A stretch of 64,000 bases of DNA from assembly GCA_028292485.1 (NCBI GenBank), contig JAQGMG010000022.1, forward strand, positions 62,001 through 126,000, given 5' to 3'. A program made the position numbers and the translations under genes. This DNA comes from Rhodocyclales bacterium. GTDB lineage: Bacteria > Pseudomonadota > Gammaproteobacteria > Burkholderiales > Rhodocyclaceae. Numbering within the stretch: the stretch's first letter is position 1; every line of letters starts with the position of its first letter. The notes under the pieces are model-generated. The model was not told the origin of the DNA and did not search any database. It saw only the letters and a list, made by a program, of their open reading frames with translations. This document shows positions 30,448 to 38,652 of this stretch, one piece after another.

Positions 30448-31314
30448 ATGGACGTCTTGAAGAATTCGCTGCGCCGGTTTGTACTGTTCGGCTTGCTGCT
30501 CTGTGCCGCCACCGCGGCACCGGCCCAGGATATCCCCAAGTCCAGGGACCACCCGCTGCTGACCCGCTATCCCGACTCGCGCATCGTCGAGTACGCGCAT
30601 AACTTCAACGCCGTCGACTTCGCCGTGAGCGGCCCGAAGAACGGCGAACCGAAGCGCCAGTCCATCGAGGGCGACACGACGAGCATCCTGTATTTCTACA
30701 ACAGTGGCGACAAGCAACCGAGCGCCCTGCAACTGATCCGCAACTACCAGAACGCGATCAAGTCCATCGGCGGCGAGGTCGTCTACGAGCGACTGCCGCG
30801 CGACAACGACGGCGGCGAAACCACGCTGAAAGTGACTACCGGCGGCAAGGAAGTGTGGGTACGGGTCGAGCCGGGCATCTTCAGCGCGCCCACTCAGAGC
30901 TACACATTGAAGATCGTCGAAGTCGCCGCAATGCAACAGGTCGTAACAGCAAACAAGCTGCTCGACGAACTGAACAAGAACGGCTTCATCGCGCTGTACA
31001 TCAACTTCGATACCGGCAAGTGGGATCTGAAGTCCGACGGGCAGGCAACCGTCAAGGAGATCGTGGCGATGCTCAAGTCCGCTCCGACCCTGCGTATCGC
31101 CATCGAAGGGCATACCGACAACGTCGGTCAGGCAGCCGCCAACAAGACGCTTTCCGAGAACCGCGCGAAGAGCGTCATGAATGCCATCGTCGCGGCGGGC
31201 ATCGATGCCAAACGCCTGTCGGCTGCCGGCTTCGGTCAGGAACGACCTGTGGCCGACAACCGCGGTGAAGAAGGACGCGCCAAGAATCGGCGTGTGGAGT
31301 TGGTGAAGAAATAA
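30448..31314 (+). CDS. OmpA-family outer-membrane or periplasmic protein
   Basis: 288 residues from ATG 30448, with GGAGGAAAGCC directly upstream. A signal peptide ends near APA (about 25-29). A novel middle region (30-170) is followed by an OmpA C-terminal peptidoglycan-binding domain (about 175-287) with IEGHTDNVGQ and NRAKSVMNAI and GEEGRAKNRRVEL. Lacks the beta-barrel of OmpA; may be a lipoprotein-free cell-wall-binding protein. No Cys lipobox is seen. Confidence 0.88.
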   Translation: MDVLKNSLRRFVLFGLLLCAATAAPAQDIPKSRDHPLLTRYPDSRIVEYAHNFNAVDFAVSGPKNGEPKRQSIEGDTTSILYFYNSGDKQPSALQLIRNYQNAIKSIGGEVVYERLPRDNDGGETTLKVTTGGKEVWVRVEPGIFSAPTQSYTLKIVEVAAMQQVVTANKLLDELNKNGFIALYINFDTGKWDLKSDGQATVKEIVAMLKSAPTLRIAIEGHTDNVGQAAANKTLSENRAKSVMNAIVAAGIDAKRLSAAGFGQERPVADNRGEEGRAKNRRVELVKK

Positions 31315-31383
31315 TGCGTTTTTGATGAGGCAGCGACGAATTCGCGACCGCCTTCGCAAGAGCCCAACAGAAAGTGAGCATTG

Positions 31384-32013
31384 ATGCAAAGCGATAACCC
31401 TTACGCGCCGCCAGTCTCCGTTGTCGAAGACGCCCAGCCGTTTGCCGAACTGCCGGAATCACCGAAAAAGCCAGCCCTCGCTTACGCTGGTTTCTGGCGG
31501 CGATTCGGAGCGTATTGGGTTGATGTGCTCGTCTTCCTCCCCGTGGCGGGACTGGCTTTCTATTTTGGCGAGAAAACAAGGCTCTTCTACCTATACTGGT
31601 TTCTACCAGGCCTCGCTATCGGCGCCTGGTTTCACGTATACCTGGTTGTCAAACACGGTGGAACACCAGGGAAAATATTGCTGAAGACACGTATTGCGAT
31701 GCTTGATGGGTCGAAGGTGACGGAGAGAGCTGCGGCCTCAAGGTATTCGGTCCTATTTATCTTGTCGGCCCTCTCAACCGTCGCGATGATTGTCGGCACT
31801 CTGAAAATGACAGATGAGTTGTATTTTTCGCTGGGTCGTGTCGCGAGAGGTGCAATGCTCATGGAATTGGCGCCTTCGTACAAACTCATTTCAATTCTTA
31901 TACAACTCTGGGTTTTTAGCGAATTCATCACCATGCTCTTCAACAAGAAGCGCCGCGCGGTTCATGATTTCATTGCTGGTACGGTAGTCGTACGGCGCGA
32001 AGCAGATGTGTAG
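31384..32013 (+). CDS. RDD-family membrane protein
   Basis: 209 residues with four hydrophobic segments. The family's Arg/Asp pattern appears in RRFGAYWVDVLV near 35-46, and the second motif RAVHDFIAGTVVVRR is at the C-terminus. Function of RDD proteins is not settled; transport roles were proposed. Composition is slightly AT-richer than its neighbours. The preceding in-frame TTG is only a codon earlier and does not matter. Confidence 0.82.
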   Translation: MQSDNPYAPPVSVVEDAQPFAELPESPKKPALAYAGFWRRFGAYWVDVLVFLPVAGLAFYFGEKTRLFYLYWFLPGLAIGAWFHVYLVVKHGGTPGKILLKTRIAMLDGSKVTERAAASRYSVLFILSALSTVAMIVGTLKMTDELYFSLGRVARGAMLMELAPSYKLISILIQLWVFSEFITMLFNKKRRAVHDFIAGTVVVRREADV

Positions 32014-32051
32014 GTTTTGGTCACGAAGGTTCAGCCCTCCAGAATTTCCAC

Positions 32052-32258
32052 ATGAAACCCAAACCCAACCACGCCTGCCCGCTATGCGGCGGGTCCAATG
32101 GCTGCGCGCCTGCGCAGACAGGCAGCTTCGATACGCTGTGCTGGTGTCGCGAGGTGAAGTTCGATCCCGCAGTGCTGGAGAAGATACCGGCAAGCCAGCG
32201 TAATGAAGCATGCATATGTCGGCGTTGCGCCGCGGCGGCGCCCGGCACCGCCATCTGA
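32052..32258 (+). CDS. Cys-rich CWC-type small protein
   Basis: 68 residues with eight Cys arranged as CPLCGGSNGC, CWC and CICRRC, as in the cysteine-rich CWC family. The cysteines should form metal-binding sites. Function unknown. It lies 38 bases after the RDD gene and 9 bases before a YdjM-like gene on the same strand. Confidence 0.82.
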   Translation: MKPKPNHACPLCGGSNGCAPAQTGSFDTLCWCREVKFDPAVLEKIPASQRNEACICRRCAAAAPGTAI

Positions 32259-32267
32259 GGCCAGACC

Positions 32268-32831
32268 ATGCCAACCATACTCACTCATCCAGCAGTGCCG
32301 CTCGCGATTGGTCTCGGGCTTGGTAGTGGCGTGGTGCCGCCACGTCTGTTACTGGCCGGCGTGCTCGCGTGCATCCTGCCGGATGCAGACGTGATCTCGT
32401 TTCACTTTGGCATCCCGTATGCATCTGCCATGGGACATCGGGGACTGAGCCACTCGATTGCATTCGCGCTGATCGTCGCACTGGCAGGTGCCTTCGCGAG
32501 TCGGTCCTTGCGGGCCAAGACCCTGACGACTTTTGTATTCCTGTTCATTGCTGCGGTGTCGCATGGCGTACTGGACAGTTTCACCAACGGCGGACAGGGC
32601 ATTGCCTTTCTGTGGCCGTTTTCAACGGAGCGGTTTTTCTCTCCGTTTCAGGTCATCGAGGTGTCACCGATAGGCGCTGCGCGTTTGTTTTCGTCGCGTG
32701 GCGCGCATGTGCTCCTGTCGGAGCTGTTATGGGTGTGGACGCCGTGCGTGATACTGGCGGCGGCAATGTGGGCCGTGCGCAGTCGAGGGGAAACAGGCAA
32801 GCCCGCGCTCAGTGCGAGCCAACATCCTTGA
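32268..32831 (+). CDS. YdjM-like membrane-bound metal-dependent hydrolase
   Basis: 187 residues of the LexA-binding/inner-membrane metal-dependent hydrolase family. Motifs: LTHPAVPLAIG, ILPDADVISF, GHRGLSHSIAF and SHGVLDSFTNGG carry the conserved His and Asp residues of the putative metal site. About four hydrophobic stretches. The 3' end overlaps the converging kinase gene by 23 bases, which is unusual and leaves no space for a terminator. Confidence 0.86.
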   Translation: MPTILTHPAVPLAIGLGLGSGVVPPRLLLAGVLACILPDADVISFHFGIPYASAMGHRGLSHSIAFALIVALAGAFASRSLRAKTLTTFVFLFIAAVSHGVLDSFTNGGQGIAFLWPFSTERFFSPFQVIEVSPIGAARLFSSRGAHVLLSELLWVWTPCVILAAAMWAVRSRGETGKPALSASQHP

Positions 32832-34272
32832 GGAATTTGTCGCGCTCGGCAGGGTTGGTCAGATTGTCGGCGAGCAGGCTGTAGAAGACGCGCACGCTGG
32901 TTGCCTCGCGCGCGGCTTTCTTGACCATGACGCTGGCAATCGGGCCGAGGTATTTGGCAAGCTGGCGCGATGCCAGATCGATGGTCTGCTGTGGCAGCGG
33001 CTCGACGTTGCCGGCAACTTTGGTATTGGTGAGCACGCGCGTGCCACCAGCGGTATGTACACCGGTCGGCGCCGGTGTGACGCCAAGGCGAGTGATGCCG
33101 CCGAGAAACTCGCGGCGCGCGCCTTCGCTGTCGAGATTGGAAGCTAGCATCGTATAGAGCTCGTTGACGTCCGCCGTGCTCGCGGCAGCTTTTCTGACGA
33201 TGATTTTTGCCATCGGGCCGATGTGCACGGCAAGTTGTCGTTCGACATCCTTGAGCGTGCTTTCATGCCAATTGGTTATCATCGACTGCCCTGCCACGCT
33301 GCTCTGCCCGGCAGAGCTGCTTTGTCCCGGCGTGGGTGGGGACATCGCGCGCGCGGCACGCGCCTTCATCGCAGCCAGGCTGGCTTGCACAGCCTGCGCG
33401 GTGAGCATCACAGTCTGATCGGAGATGGTCAGGCTTGCGGGGCTCTGGAAGCTGCCTTCGTAGGCTTGCTGTATCGCCTCGCTGAAATGGCGTGCGGAGG
33501 CGAAGCGATCGTCCTGTAACTTGGTAAGCGCCTTGGCAGAGACAATATCGAATGCCGGCGGCACGTCGGACTTGACCGATGAAGGCGGCGCTTCGACTTC
33601 ATAACAGACCTTGGAGGCCATGCTCTCCATGTTGCCAACGAAAGGCCTCTGCCCGGCAAGCATTTCGTAGAAGACGACGCCTGCCGAGAACACGTCGGAG
33701 CGCCGGTCTGTCTGCAAGCCCATGAACTGCTCTGGCGCCATGGAGTTAGGCGTACCGATGATGGAACCGACGAGGGTAAGGTTCGATGTGTCGAGACGCG
33801 CGATGCCGAAATCGGTGACCTTGAGTTTGCCGTCGCTGGTGATGAGCAGGTTGGCGGCCTTGATGTCACGGTGGATCACGCCCTGCTCGTGGGCGTAATC
33901 GAGCGCGGCGAGCAGTTGCAGCATTATGCTGACGACATCGCCGAGCGGGATCTCCTTGTGCTGCTTCAAGAACTCGTTCAGACCGCAGCCGCTGACATAC
34001 TCCATGGCGATGAAGGAGACGTCCTGGTCCTCGCCGTAGTCATAGATGGCGACGATGCCGGGGTGGTTGAGGCGGCCGGCGGCACGCGCTTCGTTCTTGA
34101 AGCGCTCGACCATGCCCTCGCCCTGACCATCCTCAAGCAATTCCTTGCGGATGGTCTTGAGGGCGACGACGCGCTCGATGATGGGATCGTAGCCCTGGTA
34201 AACAGTTCCCATGCCGCCCTTACCGAGGACGCCAGTGATGTTGTACTTACCAAGTCTGTCGATGTCAGCCAT
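32809..34272 (-). CDS. cytoplasmic Ser/Thr protein kinase with C-terminal duplicated domain
   Basis: 487 residues, Hanks-type kinase (about 8-268): Gly loop LGKGGMGTVY, ATP-binding Lys39 (VALK), catalytic Asp136 in HRDIKAANL and DFG at 154-156, so all catalytic residues are intact. No transmembrane helix is seen. After a Ser/Gln/Gly linker (310-335), two homologous units of about 50 residues follow: ERQLAVHIGPMAKIIVRKAA (from about 345) and SRQLAKYLGPIASVMVKKAA (about 428). They could be a sensory or scaffold module. Downstream of the haem-sensor gene, 21 bases apart. Confidence 0.88.
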   Translation of the reverse strand: MADIDRLGKYNITGVLGKGGMGTVYQGYDPIIERVVALKTIRKELLEDGQGEGMVERFKNEARAAGRLNHPGIVAIYDYGEDQDVSFIAMEYVSGCGLNEFLKQHKEIPLGDVVSIMLQLLAALDYAHEQGVIHRDIKAANLLITSDGKLKVTDFGIARLDTSNLTLVGSIIGTPNSMAPEQFMGLQTDRRSDVFSAGVVFYEMLAGQRPFVGNMESMASKVCYEVEAPPSSVKSDVPPAFDIVSAKALTKLQDDRFASARHFSEAIQQAYEGSFQSPASLTISDQTVMLTAQAVQASLAAMKARAARAMSPPTPGQSSSAGQSSVAGQSMITNWHESTLKDVERQLAVHIGPMAKIIVRKAAASTADVNELYTMLASNLDSEGARREFLGGITRLGVTPAPTGVHTAGGTRVLTNTKVAGNVEPLPQQTIDLASRQLAKYLGPIASVMVKKAAREATSVRVFYSLLADNLTNPAERDKFLKDVGSH

Positions 34273-34293
34273 GGCTGCGCTCGCTCTTCAGCT

Positions 34294-35166
34294 TCAGCCT
34301 TCGAGCATCTTCAGCGCATGCACGAGGCTCTTGCGCATGCGGCTGAAGGATTCGGCCAGCGTGGAGATTTCATCGCGGCCACGCACGCTGAACTCTTCGA
34401 CGTTCATGTCACCCAGGCTGACCTGATCGGCGAGCCCGGCCAGCTTGTTCACCGGGCGTACCACAAGGGTGATCAACAATACGTTGAGCAGCAGGAAGAT
34501 GAAGGCGCCGATGGCGATCAGCAATCCCATGAACACCTTGAACGTATTCCAGGCACGCTGGATGGGCAGATCCATCGGCACGGACACGATTTGTGCGCCG
34601 ACGACTTCCTGGAAATTCCAGCCAAAACCGTTGGCGCCGCCGTACTTGTCGATCATCGACTTTGGCGCCGCGTCAGCCGTGCTATGGCAGGAGAGGCAAC
34701 GTGCATCCTTGATCTGGATCGGGCGGGCGAGATAGAGGGTGCGGCCCGAGGGTGTATCGCGGTCACCGATGATTTCCTTCTGCCCGGAGCCCTGCCGGAA
34801 GTTGTTAACGATGTCGGCTTCCCAGTCGGTTGCCCGGTCACGCAGATTCGTCGGATTCAGCGTGGCTTCCTTGTAGGCATATTCCGGATACTGTTTGCGC
34901 AGCTCGCCGAAGTATTCGGTCGCAGCGTAAGCCGACACCGATTGGGGCAGGAATTCGTACTTGAGCTGCGTGTCCAGCAGCGGCTTGATCTGGGTGCTGG
35001 TGTAACCGCGCACGGCCAGCGCGCCCTGCATCATGATGCGGGCATTCTGCAGGATTTCCTCGCGCGCATTGCGTTGCAGGACTTCGTGAGAAACGTAGCC
35101 CGCGATCGCCAGGCCGAGCACGAAAACAATGCTCAGAGCGAGATTGAATTTGATAAGCAATTTCAC
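34294..35166 (-). CDS. DUF3365 haem-binding sensor with HAMP domain
   Basis: 290 residues. Helix 5-25, then a periplasmic DUF3365 (Tll0287-like) domain with a single c-type haem motif CLSCH at 157-161, a second helix at 186-212 and a HAMP domain at about 213-265. The chain ends shortly after HAMP, so there is no kinase or methyl-accepting output in the same protein. The gene is directly upstream of the Ser/Thr kinase, which could be the output partner. DUF3365 domains can sense redox state or gases; the ligand here is not known. Confidence 0.86.
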   Translation of the reverse strand: MKLLIKFNLALSIVFVLGLAIAGYVSHEVLQRNAREEILQNARIMMQGALAVRGYTSTQIKPLLDTQLKYEFLPQSVSAYAATEYFGELRKQYPEYAYKEATLNPTNLRDRATDWEADIVNNFRQGSGQKEIIGDRDTPSGRTLYLARPIQIKDARCLSCHSTADAAPKSMIDKYGGANGFGWNFQEVVGAQIVSVPMDLPIQRAWNTFKVFMGLLIAIGAFIFLLLNVLLITLVVRPVNKLAGLADQVSLGDMNVEEFSVRGRDEISTLAESFSRMRKSLVHALKMLEG

Positions 35167-35235
35167 GTTAAAGCCCCGTTCTTTCTTGTGAGAATTGATA
35201 AGCCGGATTGTGTTTTCTGATTTTGCTACCGCAAC

Positions 35236-36090
35236 TCAACGAGGAGCTACTTTTCCCGCAGGCGGATGCAGCACGACCTGCCACTCCGCGTGATTCTTGA
35301 TATGCGCATCGAGTTGCTGACGGAAGGCTGCATCGGACAGCCGCGGCTCGAAACGCTTGACGAAGCCGGCACGCCAGCTCGTCGCTGCCGCCAGCCAGTC
35401 TGACACATCAGCGTAACTCACCTCCGCAGTTTGTTTTGCTTCGACATTGCGATCCTTGAAGCGCTCCAGACGCGCAGGCAATGCATCCTTGAAAGCGCTC
35501 GGCATGGAGCCCAGGAAACCGTTGCTCGGGCGAAATTGCGGAATGGGCGCCTTGTCCTGCGCACGTGTAACGAACTGCCCGCTTTTTGTTGCAACCATAC
35601 TGGTGGCTCGTCCCTGTTTGTCGGTGACGCCAACGGTCGCCGTGCCGGTCTCGACGAATACCTCGCCCACCGTTGCGCCGCCGTGCACGATCAGACTGCC
35701 ACCCTTGAGATACACCGATTGCAATGGGCTTGACACGTTGTATGCAACGGCGTCATCGCCAGAACGCGACTGCACCTTCAACCAACCCTCCAGCAGGAAT
35801 AGTTGCGGCCCATTGGCCGCCTTGCCTTGCGCGCTGTGGGCCAGCATGACGCGCGTCGTGTCGCCAAGCGCAATCACGGTGCCATCGGCAAACTCGATGA
35901 GTGCAAAACCTGGCTTGGCGGTTTCCACAATATCGCCAGCCTCGATGGCAACGCCCTGCGCGCCAAGCATCAGGGACGCGTCACGGATCAGACGCAGGCG
36001 CCCTTCGGTAAAGGTGATCTTGCCCGCCGACTGGGCAAAAACCTGCCACGGCAACAACAACGCAATCAGAAGACAGTAGCGAAAGGGCAT
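35236..36090 (-). CDS. secreted FecR-domain protein
   Basis: 284 residues from ATG 36090 (MPFRYCLLIALLL) with a signal peptide ending near VFA. FecR domain (about 25-130): GDIVETAKPGFALIEFADG and TRVMLAHSA. The region after 130 is beta-rich, with a C-terminal helical part. Unlike the classic FecR it has no cytoplasmic helix for sigma-factor contact, so it is better called FecR-like. Encoded 69 bases upstream of the DUF3365 gene on the same strand, hence likely one operon with the haem sensor and kinase. Confidence 0.86.
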   Translation of the reverse strand: MPFRYCLLIALLLPWQVFAQSAGKITFTEGRLRLIRDASLMLGAQGVAIEAGDIVETAKPGFALIEFADGTVIALGDTTRVMLAHSAQGKAANGPQLFLLEGWLKVQSRSGDDAVAYNVSSPLQSVYLKGGSLIVHGGATVGEVFVETGTATVGVTDKQGRATSMVATKSGQFVTRAQDKAPIPQFRPSNGFLGSMPSAFKDALPARLERFKDRNVEAKQTAEVSYADVSDWLAAATSWRAGFVKRFEPRLSDAAFRQQLDAHIKNHAEWQVVLHPPAGKVAPR

Positions 36091-36394
36091 GGGCAAGGGA
36101 GCTTGTTGGTGCTACAGGTTCATGGCTATAACGAATGAGGGCAGTATCCAGACGTGTCTGCGGACCGCCGCCGCTCTCTCGCTGATACGGCCGCACCTTC
36201 ATCCCGGATGCGACAACACCCCATGCTAGGTGCACGGCGTGGGGCCTGTCAAACAACTCTTGCTCTCCGGAAGCCATACGGTAACCCCGGGCAGCAAACC
36301 ATGCACGATCCGGCACCCGCTGGACCGCTTGCCGCAATGGGTCTGACACAGTGAGTCTGCTAGTCTTGCCTACCCCTCTCGCTCAGGAGCCGCC
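36091..36394. other. gap between divergent FecR-like and VOC genes
   Basis: A 304-base divergent intergenic region. Should contain the promoters of the FecR operon (minus) and of the VOC gene (plus). No clear sigma-70 or other promoter or strong hairpin could be assigned. Confidence 0.5.
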
Positions 36395-36826
36395 ATGCCC
36401 ACCGATGCCAAAGATACCCGCGTCACCATCATTCCCTGTCTGCGCTACCGCGATGCGCCTGCCGCGATCGAGTGGCTGTGCAAGGCCTTCGGTTTCGAAA
36501 AGCACGCGGTCTATCCGAACGCAGACGGCACGATTGCACACGCCCAGCTGAGCTTCGGCAACGGCATGATCATGCTCGGCTCCGTGCAGAACGGCTCGGA
36601 CTGGGGGCAACTGATCAAGCAACCGGACGAAATCGGCGGCGCCGAAACTCAATCACCCTACGTGGTGGTCGCCAACGCAGACCTCGTCCATGCACAGGCC
36701 AAGGCCGCCGGCGCGCAGATCGTCATCGACATCAAGGACGAAGACTACGGCGGGCGCGGTTTCACTTGTCGCGACCTGGAAGGCCGTCTGTGGAACTTCG
36801 GTACCTATGATCCCTGGCAGGATTAG
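36395..36826 (+). CDS. VOC/glyoxalase-superfamily protein (PhnB-like)
   Basis: 143 residues, ATG 36395 with CAGGAGCCGCC upstream. Single vicinal-oxygen-chelate unit: IPCLRYRDAPAAIEWLCKAFG at the start, FGNGMIMLGS, and a C-terminal GRGFTCRDLEGRLWNFGTYDPW. Members of this branch are of unknown function or metal-dependent dioxygenase/isomerase-like; the substrate cannot be told. Followed by a repeat array rather than by a partner gene. Confidence 0.87.
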   Translation: MPTDAKDTRVTIIPCLRYRDAPAAIEWLCKAFGFEKHAVYPNADGTIAHAQLSFGNGMIMLGSVQNGSDWGQLIKQPDEIGGAETQSPYVVVANADLVHAQAKAAGAQIVIDIKDEDYGGRGFTCRDLEGRLWNFGTYDPWQD

Positions 36827-37203
36827 TTGAAGCTGCAGACAAAAGCGACAGGCAAAAAGGAGAGCCAGATATTTGACTTGCAGAACCTCAATTTTCGTCA
36901 TTCCCGCGAAAGCGGGAATCCACTTCTACGCTGGAGCTGCGCCATTGAGTGGATTCCCGCTTTCGCGGGAATGACGGATTCGAAAGCCAGGGACCAAGGT
37001 ATGCAAGTCCCCAAAAAAAAGGGAATTACATACTTGACTTGCAGAGCCCTAGTTTTCGTCATTCCCGCGAAAGCGGGAATCCACTCGATAGCACAGGTCT
37101 CACGTAGAAGTGGATTCCCGCTTTCGCGGGAATGACTTGTCCCTTGGCAGAAATCGAATTCCAACGTGATTTGCCGTTCTGCAGGTCAAGTATGTAATTC
37201 CCC
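36827..37203. repeat. array of nested repeat elements after the VOC gene
   Basis: Contains two dRS3-like inverted pairs, 36897-36975 and 37058-37136. Around the second is an outer 25-base inverted repeat, GGGAATTACATACTTGACTT... at 37021-37045 and its near-exact complement at 37178-37202 (one mismatch). The first pair has a related left flank, TTGACTTGCAGA, at 36873. The whole is a tandem of two composite repeats of about 160-180 bases, with A-runs at the outer ends. Confidence 0.8.
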
Positions 37204-37230
37204 AAAAAAAGCCCGGCATGAATGCCGGGC
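37204..37230 (-). terminator. intrinsic terminator of the hsp20 gene
   Basis: On the minus strand: stem GCCCGGCATTCATGCCGGGC followed directly by seven T (A-run at 37204-37210 on the plus strand). It lies 21 bases after the hsp20 stop. Confidence 0.9.
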
Positions 37231-37251
37231 CTTTTCATTTGCTGCGCGAAA

Positions 37252-37707
37252 TCAGGCGGCCTGACGTTCGATCAACTGCGCAGCGTCGTTGCCGACGATG
37301 CTGATCTTGCGCGGCTTCTTCGCTTCAGGCACCTCGCGCACCAGCTCGATATTCAGCAGACCGTTATCGAGTGAAGCGGTGACGACGCGCACATGATCGG
37401 CAAGCTGGAAGCGATGCTCGAAATCGCGTGCGGCAATGCCACGATGCAGATAGGTGCGGTTGCCGTCGGCCACCTGCTTGCGGCCCACCACTTTCAGGGT
37501 GTCGTCAACCGATTCGATCTCCAGCTCGCCACGCTCGAAACCGGCGACGGCCATGCTGATGCGGTACTTGTCTTCCGCAACCAGCTCGATATTGTAGGGT
37601 GGGTAACTTGGTTGGCTGTCGCTGCGCAGTGCAGCGTCGACAACTTGTGCCAGGCGGTCAAAACCAATGGCGGAACGATACAGGGGTGCAAAGTCAAAAG
37701 TACGCAT
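37252..37707 (-). CDS. small heat-shock protein, Hsp20/IbpA family
   Basis: Holdase chaperone that binds unfolded protein. 151 residues from ATG 37707 (GAGGATATTCAAA upstream). The alpha-crystallin domain lies at about 32-125 with YRISMAVAGFERGELEIE, LHRGIAARDFEHRFQL, and LDNGLLNIELVREVPE (the last is the conserved GLL/E-V-P signature). The N-terminus MRTFDFAPLYRSAIGFDR matches IbpA/IbpB. A sigma-32-type promoter lies upstream and a terminator follows, so it is a single-gene unit. Confidence 0.94.
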   Translation of the reverse strand: MRTFDFAPLYRSAIGFDRLAQVVDAALRSDSQPSYPPYNIELVAEDKYRISMAVAGFERGELEIESVDDTLKVVGRKQVADGNRTYLHRGIAARDFEHRFQLADHVRVVTASLDNGLLNIELVREVPEAKKPRKISIVGNDAAQLIERQAA

Positions 37708-37771
37708 TTTGAATATCCTCATGTTTAAGCGATAGAAGGGTGCAAGCCTCACTGGAGCGCCTGCACAGCTT

Positions 37772-37801
37772 AAAAATGGGGATAGGGCGAAGGCTTTCAA
37801 G
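37772..37801 (-). promoter_or_regulatory. sigma-32 (heat-shock) promoter of hsp20
   Basis: On the minus strand CTTGAAA (complement of 37795-37801), a 13-base spacer, then CCCCATTTTT (complement of 37772-37781). This matches the RpoH consensus CTTGAAA / CCCCATNT at proper spacing. About 65 bases lie between this -10 box and the hsp20 ATG, enough for a structured leader. Confidence 0.88.
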
Positions 37802-37896
37802 CCCCTTGAAATTGCGTGAAAGCGCCCTTACTTCAGGGCCTTTCGGCACCTAAGTGGCTTGCTGCGTAGCTTGTATTGCCCGGCATCCCAGCGCAG

Positions 37897-38652
37897 CTAG
37901 AGATTGCAAAAGGTCAGCTCGAAGGGCACGTCGGTTTCGAAGGGACGCGGACGAGCGAGGAACTCGGGCACGACGAAACGGATGTTGAATGCATACTTGT
38001 TGGCGCTGATCTCGGGGATACAGCCTTCCTGCCGCGGCACGCGCACGCGCACCATCTGCGCCGAGCGACCGCTCATCATCATCTGGTAAGCGCCACGACG
38101 TGCCATCTGCATTTCGGGGCGACCGCTTTCGCGTAGCAGGCGCAACACGATGGTCAGTCCGTCGCGAATCGGGAACATCGGCGAGAGCCAACCGTCGATA
38201 TCCTTGCGGCGGCGCTCCGAATCACGATGCAACCAGTAGTGATAGGACGGCAGATCGAATTCGCATACGCCGCCCGGAATGGCCGCCCGCGAGCGGATCG
38301 CCATGAGCCACTCGCTCTCGCGAATGTACTGGCCCACTTTGCCCGCCATACCCAGCAGTGCGGCACTGGCCTGTTCGATTTCGTACAAGGCGCCGGATAG
38401 CGCTTCTTCGGATATCTGTGGATTGTCGCGGAAGGCCAGCAGCGTTTGACGCTGGCGCTCGAGTTCCTGCACGAGGTCAACCTTGAGGTCGGCGCGCCCG
38501 GCTACTTCGAGAATTTCAAACAGCGCCATCAGCGCCGTGTGATGTTCGTAGCCGTTATCGGAGACGGCAAAATGCTGTGCCTTGTCGAAAAGATCCTCCA
38601 ACCGCAACAGCGTACGGATGCGCTCGTTCAGGGGATATTCGTAAGTTATCAC
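37897..38652 (-). CDS. zapD: cell-division protein ZapD
   Basis: Cytoplasmic FtsZ-bundling protein (DUF1342/ZapD). 251 residues from ATG 38652 starting MITYEYPLNERIRTLLRLED, a highly conserved N-terminus; other landmarks are FDLPSYHYWLH and RDGLTIVLRLLRESG. The ATG overlaps the stop of coaE (4 bases), so translation is coupled. The coaE-zapD order is conserved across betaproteobacteria and gammaproteobacteria. Confidence 0.94.
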   Translation of the reverse strand: MITYEYPLNERIRTLLRLEDLFDKAQHFAVSDNGYEHHTALMALFEILEVAGRADLKVDLVQELERQRQTLLAFRDNPQISEEALSGALYEIEQASAALLGMAGKVGQYIRESEWLMAIRSRAAIPGGVCEFDLPSYHYWLHRDSERRRKDIDGWLSPMFPIRDGLTIVLRLLRESGRPEMQMARRGAYQMMMSGRSAQMVRVRVPRQEGCIPEISANKYAFNIRFVVPEFLARPRPFETDVPFELTFCNL

